Source: Sitta carolinensis (lineage: Eukaryota; Chordata; Aves; Passeriformes; Sittidae). Taken from it: a stretch of DNA of 64,000 nt. The stretch's first letter is position 1; each line of letters begins with the position of its first letter. The notes below the pieces were generated by a model that worked only from the letters and a program-made list of their open reading frames with translations, was not told the origin of the DNA and did no database searches. Location: NCBI GenBank assembly GCA_032173965.1, contig CM063284.1, positions 133,477,125-133,541,124 of the forward strand. The letters run 5' to 3'. This document shows positions 52,201 through 61,800 of this stretch, in pieces. The position numbers and the translations under genes were made by a program.

Positions 52201-54500
52201 CATGGATGGTGAGTTGTGAATCTTGAGAGTATTACTGGATTAGAGGTAGATGTTATGAGGTTTATCCCTGCTAAGGATGGCTGATTCTGAAATCTGGATT
52301 CCCCAAACTTCACTTGAGAAGAACTAATACAGATATCTAGGAGGTGTAGAGTCTGTTTTAAGGGTTATTTTCATAGATTGAGGCACATGAATTCTTTCCC
52401 TATGTTTTTGTGGCTATGCATCCAGGTATGTAAAAATAGAGATGATCTCTGGTAACAGAGTACTTGTTAGTTTGCCTGTCTCCAAAGCACCATTTGGAAA
52501 AAATGTTTTTTGGTTTTGACATATTACATTTTAGAGAGAAGCTTTTACTGGTGGCAGTAGATTGAAAGATAGAAAAGTATTAGGAGTTTAAAGGGATAGT
52601 AATAATTTTTATATTGATGTTTTCATTACTTAGTCTCCTGCTTCCATTTTTTTTTTGTTTTGTCCCTCTTCTTTCTGTTCTGTTCTCATATTCATTCCCT
52701 GTGCCAGTGGGAATAGCCTTAATCTTTGAGGAAATTTTTAGTACATGGAGAGGATCTAACATCAAAAACTGTTCACTGAGACTTGAGATTTAGCTTAATG
52801 ATTCTAGCTGCTGGAAAAGATCAAAGGGGTCTGGCACTTGCACTGTGTAGGCTTGCAGAGGAACACAAGAGTAATGGTGCTGTGTATGTTTCAGAGGGCA
52901 AAGGTTTCTGATACAAAGAACAAGGTGTAAAAATTCTTTATTGTTGGCAAGTAGAAAAATCCTGGCTTGTTTTCAAGTGGAGTAGTGTATGGAGTTGTGA
53001 TCTTTGCTAAAAAGATTATTACAAAATTTTCAAACTCCCCTAACATTTTAGAATATGTGGTAAAATACTTAGTATTCTGCACTGTTAGAATACATTGTCT
53101 CAGTCAGTGCTGATCAGCCACGTTATCTGCAGCCTGTTGGTGGTTCTAGGGAACAGGTGTTGATCAGAATTTGTTTCTAGTGAATAATGGGAACTGGCAC
53201 TGTTCTTGGTAGAGTTTTGAGCAGATGGAATTGAAAAGACATAGGAAGGTTAAATGAAGACAGGTAGCCTGGAAGGAGCAGAATGTAGTTATACTGCTTG
53301 AGGTATTTCAGTTGGTCTGTTCAGAAAATGGAAGCTTGGGGGTTTGCTGACCTGGCAAGATGCTTCTTTTAAGCCATTGTTTGTTGCTTATTTTTGAAAG
53401 GAAGGTAGAAAGCAATGCCTAAATATGGGAGCACACAATCCAGTGAAACACAAAGCAGCTCTTGTAACCAAAGGAAATACAACTGTATGTGTACATGTAG
53501 ACAGGGTTCAAGTTACCCCGAGTCTCTTTAGTCCTTTTCTGTCTAGAAAAAGATATTTAAACTACAGCAATGTTAAAAATACATTCAGTGCATTTCATCT
53601 AATGTATAATTATTTCTATCAGTTGCTACAACTTGTAATTTCATCTGAATGAAGTCTTTTGGAAAAAAAGTAGCAGAAATTAGTCTGTGGTTTTCTGATT
53701 TAGATCCAGAATTTGTATCCATTCTCTGGCCTTGAAAGGTAAATATCTGGCTGTACACCTGAAGGATTCAGGCCTGTTGATGCACAAGGTTAATTTAAAA
53801 TCATATGGTAGAATCTTTTGATTCAATATATTTCTTAATAATTTATTTTCAAATTGTAGTTTGCCTTCCATGCTTGCTGTAAAGTCAAAGAAGATAATTT
53901 CCTAATCCAGAGACTGAAGGATGTATGGAGAGTGCTCAAGGAATGCGTCACTGTTACATAATAATGGAAGCTCTTGTCCTCACATAACTGCAGTGTTGGA
54001 AAGTGTATAGTGAATGAGACAGAATTCTAGGAGGCAAAAATATTAATTCATAAGAGAGATATTTTGTAATTGGAGGGTCATATAATAATCTGACTTAGAA
54101 CACAGTGTTATGATAATATACTGAGAAATTAATTTTAAATGCAGGTTTTTACCATGTTTGATAATGGAAAATGTGTTTTATTTAATGGTGCATAACTAAA
54201 AATTGATTGTAAGATTTTAAAAAATACCAAGGGTTTGCAGCTGCAATTGAAGCCACCAGATATATACAATTATGTAAATATGGTCGATCCTGTTAAAAAC
54301 AAAAATACCAAAGTGTAGTCTGGTTTTCTGGGCCTGAGGTTTCTGAGTTTCTGAACTCAGTTTCTTCGTGGTGTTTGGGTTTCAGAAGACCTTGTTCCCA
54401 CGGACTTGACATAAACATCCCAAGTGTTATTGTAACGAGAGTGATGTTTTGCATTCTTTTCTGTGGGATGGACTTGTCTCTATCCCTTGGTTTGGGCCAA

Positions 54501-54532
54501 TGGTTAGAAGAGTTCTGGCACTCTTCTAACCA
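54501..54532. promoter_or_regulatory. 13-bp perfect inverted repeat in LTR U3
   Basis: tggttagaagagt (54501-54513) and its exact reverse complement actcttctaacca (54520-54532) are separated by six bases. Each arm adjoins a CCAAT box, and the right arm ends 24 bases before the TATA box. Position and perfection suggest a palindromic factor-binding site in the retroviral promoter; which factor is unknown. Confidence 0.7.
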
Positions 54533-54556
54533 ATGAGAGTGGCCTGTTCCAAAAGG

Positions 54557-54564
54557 TATATAAG
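54557..54564 (+). promoter_or_regulatory. LTR TATA box
   Basis: TATATAAG sits 24 bases after the palindrome and just before AATAAA, in the expected U3 position. Transcription would start around 54585-54592. Confidence 0.75.
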
Positions 54565-54579
54565 GAGGGCAATTGTTTT

Positions 54580-54585
54580 AATAAA
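54580..54585 (+). terminator. LTR poly(A) signal AATAAA
   Basis: Canonical AATAAA, followed within 30-50 bases by the GT-rich stretch 'ctcgtgtcgtttgttc' (54619-54634). Together these give a complete polyadenylation signal in the LTR. Confidence 0.75.
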
Positions 54586-54655
54586 ATGGAGTCAGATGCA
54601 GTTTTTTATAACGAGGTCTCGTGTCGTTTGTTCATCGCCCACAGCGACACCAAAG

Positions 54656-55750
54656 ATTTCAAACTACACACTTAGGATCTTACACTAATTTGATCTCAGT
54701 TCCACATGTGAAAACTTGTTGACCATGGTCACTATCCAAAGGAAAGATGTTGGTTGTAATCTGATTATGTGAAGGGCTTGATATCCTTTGTTTAGTTCAA
54801 TAGAACAATTCACAATGAAGTAATAACTTAAAAGAATTGAGTGTGTATGTTTGGAAATCATGTGTAGAAAGGAATATATAGATTAATGATCTATTCAGTT
54901 TCCAATGTCCAATTGTCAGGGAGGTCACATTTCAGTGTTTAGTTCTGTATAGGCAGCTTAGGAGCTCTGAATTATTATCTGGGAGTTTCCTTCTCACAGC
55001 TGACCAAGGAGCCTTAAGACTCATAATGTTTGGGATCTAAATAAAATGTCCTTAGCTACCTAGTGAGGAAAGTATGGACGTGCCTTGATTTCCCATCCCT
55101 CCCATTTCTCCTGCTTTCTGTATTGAAAAACTAGTGTAGATTCTCTTGATTAAAGATAATAATATGACTGAGATGCATGGTTGAGTGGAATTGCAATGGC
55201 ATGAGACATCTTTAGTTTTACTTTTAAATTTTTTTTTAATATGCCTGCTTGGTTTGGTGGGGCTTGTTATTTATTTATTTTATTTATTTATTTATTTAAT
55301 GTATTGGAATGTTGCTGTATATACATTTCTAAAGTGCTGAAGAGGCAAAACCATGCTAGAAGATATTTTACTTTGTGTTGCATGTTCAGTTTTTCCTTTT
55401 GGTACTCAGTTTTGGAAAGATATTAGTGTTTCTCATTGTCCACTTATTTAATCTTATGAGTTACTGAATCCTGTTTATGGAGTTATTTTCTGTTATACCA
55501 TATGGTGGAGGAGATATGGAGCTATTTTGGTGAGCTTTAATTTTCTGTGCAACACAAAGCGTCCACTTAAAATTATGAGCCTGTACTTCCTATTTAGTTA
55601 GGTGAGAGAATTCTCTATAGAGACATTCAGAATATCTATATAGGAGCCTTTTTGGGTTTTTGAACACACAGGGAAAGTAGATCCCAGCTTGATATTTAAT
55701 GCCAATACCTGCAGTTAGAGGGTTTCTGTGGGTATAGGTCTCTATTCTTG
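54656..55750. other. non-coding DNA between two solo LTRs
   Basis: No gene or clear transposon in the roughly 1.1 kb between the two LTRs. The LTRs differ in family, strand and target duplication length, so this is not proviral interior. A TTTA repeat is listed separately. Confidence 0.6.
55267..55299. repeat. (TTTA)n microsatellite
   Basis: About eight TTTA units with one interruption (ttttattta) in the middle. Confidence 0.93.
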
Positions 55751-56374
55751 GGTTTTGTCATGGCTTAATGCCAGTCAGTAAACAAGGTCCAGGCAGCTGC
55801 TCACTCACTCCCTCTCCAGCAGGGTCAGCGAGAGAATCAGGAGAGTAAAAGATAGAAAACTTGCAGGTTGAAATAAAGACAGTTTAATAGGGAAAGTAGA
55901 AGCTACTCACAGAAGCAAAGCAAAACAAGGAATGAATTCACTGTTTCCCATGGGCAGGGAGGTGTTCAGCCATCTGCAGGAGAGCAGGGCCCCATCAGGT
56001 GTAAAGGGGACTTGGGAGGACGAACTCCATCACTCCAAATATCACCCCTGCACCTTTCTTCTATTTCCCCCAACTTTATTAACTGAGCATGATGTCACAT
56101 GGTCTGGAGTATCCCTTTGGTCAGTTTGGGTCACCTGTCCCAGCTCAGGACAGCTGCTGTGTCTCCTCCCAGCCTCCCATGCACCCCCAACTTCCTCACC
56201 AGGGTGGCAATATGAGCAGCAGAAAAGGCCTTGGCTCTGTGTAAGCCCTGCTCAGCAATAGCAAAAACATCTCTATATGATCAACCCTGTGTTCAGCACA
56301 AATCCTAAACACAGCCCCATGCCAGCCACTGTGAAGAAAATTAACTCTACCCCAGCTGAAACCAGCACAGGTTT
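55751..56374 (-). mobile_element. solo LTR (avian ERVL-like) with 5-bp target duplication, minus strand
   Basis: A 614-bp LTR (55756-56369) runs from TGTCATGG to CAGCACA on the plus strand, flanked by perfect ggttt pentamers (55751-55755 and 56370-56374). It matches a widespread avian LTR family, with landmarks 'cactccctctccagcagggt' (55808), 'gatgtcacatggtctggagt' (56091) and 'ctaccccagctgaaacc' (56348). I set the strand as minus because the recalled sense consensus has its poly(A) signal there: plus 'tttaat' at 55883-55888 reads ATTAAA on the minus strand, and a TATA-like TTAATAAA lies near 56074 on the minus strand. No internal retroviral sequence remains. It is better preserved than the related copy at 28102-28633. 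The 109-codon plus-strand frame inside it is not a gene. Confidence 0.87.
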
Positions 56375-57081
56375 GGTATAGAAAATATAGCTTGCTAACT
56401 TAAGTTAAAGCATATATTTTAGATGGAATATTTTCCTTAAGACAGTGGGCAACTATTAATCAATACTAAACAGACATAATGTATGTATTATCCAGTTATT
56501 TCTTTATGCCTTCTTAAGTCCTAGTAAAGTTCACTCAAGATTAAAATTACTTAGCTTTTCTTCCTTAGTTTTTAGTTATGTTGTCTTCAGGTTCTGACAT
56601 CACTGTAGTTTAATAAATATAATGCAGATTTTCCTTTAATCTATTAGTTTAGTATATTGCATTTTAAATGGCATATTACATATTATAAATTTGCCTTGAA
56701 CTATGACAGGCAATTTGGTTGTGAATAAAAGAAAATACATTGTAGTTCACATAATCAAAACGCCTTCCATGGTATATATAGCTGAAAGTATTTCTGGAAA
56801 TGTTTTAACATGGTATTATGTGCAAAAAGTTGGAAGTCAGGTATGGAACATTATTGATTTCATTTTTCGTTACATATTAAAGTTTTCTATACTTGGCACT
56901 CCCCATTTTTAAAACGAAATGGAAATAAGCCCATAGTACAACTTAATATAAACATACAACGAATATTGAAACAAATCCTTTTAACTCAAAATTGGAACTT
57001 CCCCATTTGACACAGATTTTAGTACTTCAGGGTAGTTGTTTCCAACATGTTGCACTCAGTTGTGCAAACTTATCTTTTTAG
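56375..57081. other. non-coding, probably intron
   Basis: AT-rich sequence before the first of the 57-kb exons. The end carries an acceptor tract ('aacttatctttttag' at 57067-57081). Nothing else is recognised. Confidence 0.5.
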
Positions 57082-57114
57082 GGTCAAAGAAGAGCAAAAA
57101 CCACAGCCGACACA
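57082..57114 (+). CDS. candidate 33-nt microexon, gene not recognised
   Basis: The acceptor 'cttatctttttag' ends at 57081 and the donor ACA|gtaagtaaag starts at 57115. With one leading base finishing a codon, the frame reads VKEEQKPQPT and leaves CA. Joined to the next exon at 57502 this makes a glutamine codon and continues without a stop. The exon is a multiple of three (phase 2 in, phase 2 out), so it could be skipped without shifting the frame. The peptide is polar and rich in K, E, P and Q, as in a disordered linker. Splice-site strength, matched phase and the short 387-base intron support it. Confidence 0.55.
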
Positions 57115-57501
57115 GTAAGTAAAGTATCTTATAGATGCAATAGGCTTGACTTTTCTACCTTTGCCATGTTCTGCTCTCTGCACCTTTGATGGTATTAGCT
57201 TTCACTGATACCTGATAGGCTGCAGGTAGTTTGTCATCTGCTTCCTGACTGGCTTGTAAGAGAGCTGCCTATAGCTTCTTACTCCATCCACGTTAGCTGG
57301 ATGTAGGTTCTTGCTGCCTGCTTGTGAACTGTAAAACTTTATTTCCCTTACACCCTTAGTGGCTGACTTAGTTCTGCAGCTAACATTCCCATTGGCTCTA
57401 GCTTTTCCGCCTGTGTATTTCTACTAACGTTGGATAAGAAAACATTTGAACTAGTGTGGTTTTATTGGTTATTCAGTCACATTATTTGCTTGTTTAAACA
57501 G

Positions 57502-57588
57502 GTGGTTTCCCTTTAGTGGGATCACTGAGCTGGTAAATAACGTTCTTCAACCACAGCAAAAACAGCAAAATGAAAAGGAGCCCCAGAC
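57502..57588 (+). CDS. candidate 87-nt coding exon, gene not recognised
   Basis: The acceptor 'gcttgtttaaacag' ends at 57501 and the donor AGAC|gtaagtaagc starts at 57589. Only one frame is open; the other two stop inside the exon. It reads WFPFSGITELVNNVLQPQQ and then the polar KQQNEKEPQ, with one base in and two bases out (phase 2 to 2, again a multiple of three). The first half looks like a short amphipathic or hydrophobic motif, the second like a Q/K/E-rich linker. I cannot name the gene. The 'W...V(L/I)xPQ' shape loosely recalls the short repeats near the N-terminus of CNGB1-type channel subunits, but that is weak. I take this as the best coding evidence in the window. Confidence 0.6.
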
Positions 57589-57821
57589 GTAAGTAAGCTG
57601 CTCTCTGTAGATTAAGTAATGTCTGTATAGCATTAGAACATCCTGGAGAGTATTTTTAAAATAATTGCCCATTTAGAACATTCAGCTGAGGGCATTTTAC
57701 GAGCTGAGCACCATTTGCTTTCCAACCCCTCATTTGCAAAGGGAAAACTGAAAATCAGGTCATACTGTCCTCATCTGTAACTTAAGTGATTGCATTAAAG
57801 TACAATTTAAGGAGTTGCTAC

Positions 57822-57856
<35 letters not shown>

Positions 57857-59339
57857 GTTCCAAATAATGAAACTTCTGATGAAGTGGTGTGTTTTCTGTG
57901 CATGAGGAGCTGGAATGATAAGACATGTAGCATTGCTCATAGCATGTCTATGCACATGTGTGGTCTGAGTCATGCATAGAATGCTATATGAATCTACATA
58001 ATATGTCAGAAGAGCTTTCTAAGGACCAGGAAAATATCATGTCATTTTTTCATGCTTTTAGAATATCTGTAAAGTTTTAGAACTTCAGCAGATATAAGGT
58101 GAAATCTTGCGTCAGTCAAAGCTGAGGAAATTTCGACTTTGATTGAGCCAGTATTTCATCTGTGAACCTTTTATATGGTTAATCCAGTACTTTTTTTGCT
58201 ATCTGAAAATTTTCAGTTTTAACAGAAACTGGCAAAGATAGGACATTCAGTTTTAGAGTAAAACTTAAAGCATGGAGATGAAAATATTCCTTTCGTAAAG
58301 AAAAACTAAAAAATATTTATTATTATAAATTTTCAAATTCCTAAAATGTATTTTGGATTTTATCTAAGTTTTAAACAGTTAAGTTGCTCTGTTTTCATTC
58401 TTTTATCTTTTTCTCTAAGAGATTTATACCTTGTAAGTTCATATGATAAAAGAAGTGTTTGCTTTTGGACACATGCATAACTGGTTTAAAGCATGCATAT
58501 AACTTGTTAATTACTTTCCAGTCAGAATCAATTTTTGATTATTTTTTAGTATATATATTTAAGTGGACCTTCATACTTTTGGGTCATGAAAGCTGTGATG
58601 TTTTTTGAGAATACATAGTGAAAAATTTTCGTTAAAATGAAAAAAAATAGGACATAAAATTGATATTCCGTAAAGCAATGTATTATTCTGAGCTCTCTTT
58701 TGAATATTCTCACTTAACTTTAAAAAATTTTGTACAATATAGTAGTGATTTTTTTTTTTTGGTTATTATTAGATACTGGCACTATTAAATTTTGTTCACA
58801 ACACCTCAATACTTTGTTTTCCCAGTTTCCTTAACACAGCAGAATTTGTTCTGCTCAACATATGAAGCATATAGCTTTCATGAAACTTAAAATATTATGA
58901 GGGCAGTGTAAACAGATGAGTTATAGTTAACAAAAAATATTAACAAATGGTTACTGTTATTATGGAAGTGGCCTTTTTGGGAACCAGTTTTGTTCAGTGT
59001 TTTTATTATATAACTAAAAAATTATTTAATTTGTATACTCAATGTAGATACACTTCTCCCAGTCTTGTGTAAACACCTAATGGCAGGATTATATTACAAA
59101 ATTATCCTTAAAAACCCAAGCTATTGTTATGATGCTATTCAAAAGGAGAAATGCAAAGTGTTGTTCTGTAGGGGTAGTTTATGTGGTTGACATAGGACAA
59201 AGGAAAGTTGTGTAGGGAAATGTTCCTTGGCAGAGCATCAGGGTGCCCTAATGGTGCCTAAGTTGAGCTGTAGCCAATATCCTGAAAGAGATTAATGTCA
59301 TACAGGAATGTACAGACACTAGGCAGGAAGCCCTGTGAA
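57589..59339. other. non-coding, probably intron
   Basis: AT-rich sequence after the 57-kb exons, containing a 29-base T run. I found no further exon that enters in phase 2. Confidence 0.5.
57825..57853. repeat. 29-base poly(T) run
   Basis: An uninterrupted run of 29 T residues, the longest homopolymer in the window. It could be the reversed tail of a retroposed sequence, but no body is visible to its right and no flanking duplication is clear. Confidence 0.93.
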
Positions 59340-59850
59340 GAAGTTTCCACACCACTAGGCTTTGGTAAGATCTCACCTGGAACAGCATACCCTTCATAAA
59401 TCACGTGGAGCAGTTGTAATTCAGTGGAGAGTAACAGGAATGAATACTTAGGTGTCTAAAAAACATGGTATGTGTTAGGAAAGAATCAAACACATGAGTT
59501 AATTTAACCTTCTGAAGAGAAAATCTCATTTTAAATTATACAGAACATTGTTGAAAAATGGAACAAAATTATTACTTTTCCATGTTCATCTCACGGTGAA
59601 GCTGAAAGGAGTAAACTTAAGTTGCATTAGGGAGGTCTGAACTTGGTAGGGAAACTGTTTTAGTAGAAAATAATCTTAAAATGCTTGCATAGTTTGTTTA
59701 GGACTTGTGTGGAAGCTGTGAAAATCTTAAGAAGCGGGTTTGGCAAATATCTGTTAGAAGAGGCACAAGTGTAGCTGGTGCTGTGCTGGAAGAAGAGAAT
59801 GGACTAAGTGACTTTTAAAAGTGTCTTCCAGCACAGCTTTTATGTGGTAA
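59340..59850 (+). mobile_element. old CR1 LINE 3' part, plus strand
   Basis: Diverged sense CR1. 'ggtaagatctcacctggaac' (59363) corresponds to the LVRPHLEYC-type block, 'cttaagttgcattagggagg' (59616) to the block preceding the C-terminus, and 'aatggactaagtgactttta' (59798) to the 3' end before the tail. Frames are broken. Its 3' end faces that of the next CR1 copy. Confidence 0.65.
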
Positions 59851-60345
59851 TTTCATTAAAGTATTAATTACCAGGATTTATTTTTGTGATTCTTTTAAAC
59901 TTTCAGGGAGAAAATTGAATAGAAATACTAATGGTGCAATTTTAAAATTTTATTTCTTTTTCTGACATTAACGGCTTGCAAAGAAGTGTACCAGGGAACA
60001 CTGTGGGACACTGTGGAGGAGAATTAATGTAGAAATTTTTACCACTATTCATATATATTGGGGCATTTTCCATTTGAAATCACTGTCAATATCTGAGTTT
60101 AATTTCAAGATATATCTGTTGTCCAACTTTGCTGATGAAAAAACTTATCTTCAGTGAATCTGGGGAGGACAAAATGGGGTGAGTGATAGCAGAATAGGAG
60201 TTAGTGATACCTGAAAACAAGGTATCATGTTACAGATTTCACTTTTGTTCTGGAGGAGGTATTTTTGTAGTACCATTGACCATGTGTCTTTATGGGCAGA
60301 GGTAGGATTAGTCTGATGCTCTTAGATGTGAGTTCTGTACCACAA
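59851..60345. other. non-coding DNA between two CR1 copies
   Basis: AT-rich sequence without a gene or recognisable repeat. Confidence 0.5.
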
Positions 60346-61800
60346 CATCACAGAATGGTTGAGGTTGGAAGAGACTTCTGGAGGTCATCTTGCCTGACCC
60401 TCCTTCTCAAGCTGGGTAGCCTAAGGGCTGTTGTTTACAACTATGTATAGCTGGATTTTGAATATATGCAGGGATGGAGACTCTAGAAAATCTCTGGGTA
60501 AGAGATACATCTGCTAGTGCTTGGTCGCCCCTAGAATGAAAAGTGTTTCTCTCTGCTCAGAGGGAACTTCCTGTGCTTCAGTTTGTGCCTCTTGCCTCTG
60601 ATCCTGTCACTAGCCAGTGCTAAAAAGAGCTTGGATCCATTCTCTTTGCACCCTTCCTTCAGGTATTTGTATTTATTGAAAAGATCCCCTTCCTGAACGT
60701 TTTCTTCCTTCTCCAGGCTATAAAGTTCAAGGTCTCTGTCTGTCCTCATGTGAGAGATGCTTCAGACCCTGTCTTTTTGGCCTTTTTTCCTGAACTGTCT
60801 CCAGTATGTCCTTGCTTGTCTTTAACTAGGGAGGCTGGAACTGGACACAGAACTGAAGGTGTGGCTTCACCAGTGCAGGATAAAGGTTAGGGTCACCTCC
60901 TTCTGCCTCATGGTAATGTTTTTGCCTAATACAGCCCAGAATGCCATTTACTTCCCTTTCCTCAAGGCATGCTGGCCCATGTTCAACCTGGTGTGCACCA
61001 GGACTTCCATGTCCTTTTCTGCAGAGCTGCTCTCCAGCTGGGCCGTTCCCAGCCTGCGCTGGTCTGTGTGGTTCCTCTCCAGGTGCACTTTGCACTTTGT
61101 CTTGTTGAATGTTGTAAGATTCTGGTGAGCCCATTTTTCTGGCCTGTTATAGTATCTCTGGATGGCAACATGACCTTCTGGCATATCAGCCACTCGTCCC
61201 AGTTCGGTGTCCTCCACAAACTTGCTGAAGGTACCTTTTGCCCCATCATCTATATCAATAAGGTATTGAACAGGACCAGACTCAGTATTGACCCCTGGGA
61301 TAAAGATCTAGGAACTGGCCTCCAACTAGACTTTGTGTCACTAATCTCCCTGCTCTGGGCCCAGCCATTCAGCCAGTTCTCAGTCAACTTCAGACTGCTC
61401 ATCCACTCTGTACTTTATCAGCTTCTCTGTGAGGATGTAATGGGAGACCATGGGAAAAGCCTTATTGGAGACAAGATAGACAATATTCACTGCTCTCCCC
61501 TCATGCAGTTGTTCCATTGTAGAAGGTCATTACATTGGTTGAGCATGACTTCCCCTTAGTAAATGCCTGCTGACTCCTGATCACTGCTTTGTATTTCATG
61601 TTCCTAGAAAAAGTTCCCAGGATTAGTTGTACCATCATTTTCCCAGGAATCAAGGTGAGTCTGACCAGTCTGTTGTTCTGTAGAACCTTATGCTTCTTCA
61701 AGATGTCAGAAACATTTTCTTTCCTGCAGATGTAGGCACATCTCCGAATTTCTGTGATCATTCTGATATTGAGAGCAGTCTTGCATATCTTGTCTTGATG
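60346..61800 (-). pseudogene. CR1 LINE with part of ORF2 (RT to C-terminus), minus strand
   Basis: The longest CR1 copy here, read on the minus strand. From 61836 down it shows the reverse-transcriptase stretch ending SQQAFTKGKSCSTNVMTFYN (near 61520-61580). Next comes the catalytic region, where the usual FADD reads FVED (61209-61220), then PEKWAHQNLTTFNKTKCKVH, and finally LYSLEKE...LFLALASDRIRG towards the tail at 60346 ('acagaatggttgaggttgga'). The endonuclease domain and 5' part are missing (5' truncation). Frames are broken several times and the second metal-binding motif is altered, so it is dead. Plus-strand frames of up to 196 codons across it are antisense shadows. Confidence 0.9.

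Larger units (their letters stand above)
42621..54307. other. non-coding AT-rich DNA
   Basis: Nearly 12 kb with no recognised transposon and no firm gene. It holds one candidate terminal exon (48537), three short tandem duplications and two AT-rich tracts (46140-46340; 49186-49265 with TA/TG palindromic repeats). A 33-nt segment at 46656-46688 with good splice borders is noted as rejected. Confidence 0.5.
54308..54655 (+). mobile_element. young ERVK-like solo LTR with 6-bp target duplication
   Basis: A 336-bp LTR (54314-54649) begins TGTAG and ends CGACA. It is flanked by perfect 6-bp duplications ccaaag (54308-54313 and 54650-54655). A 6-bp duplication is typical of alpha/beta-retrovirus-like (ERVK) insertions. 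U3 carries two CCAAT boxes (54497 and 54530), a TATA box TATATAAG (54557-54564) and AATAAA (54580-54585). The short TATA-to-AATAAA distance (16 bases between them) implies a very short R, an arrangement also known from alpharetroviruses. U5 keeps many CpGs ('cgaggtctcgtgtcg'), unlike the rest of the window, so the insertion is young. No internal gag, pol or env is present, so it is a solo LTR left by recombination. It may still act as a plus-strand promoter. Confidence 0.88.

Noticed and set aside
55932..56261. 109-codon plus-strand frame
   Set aside because: It lies wholly inside the solo LTR at 55756-56369 with no protein motif.
54308..56374. one provirus bounded by the two nearby LTRs
   Set aside because: The LTRs differ in sequence, strand and target-duplication length, and each has its own duplication, so they are independent solo LTRs.
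60969..61559. 196-codon plus-strand open frame, longest in the window
   Set aside because: It is antisense to the CR1 ORF2 remnant; the CR1 protein similarity is on the minus strand.
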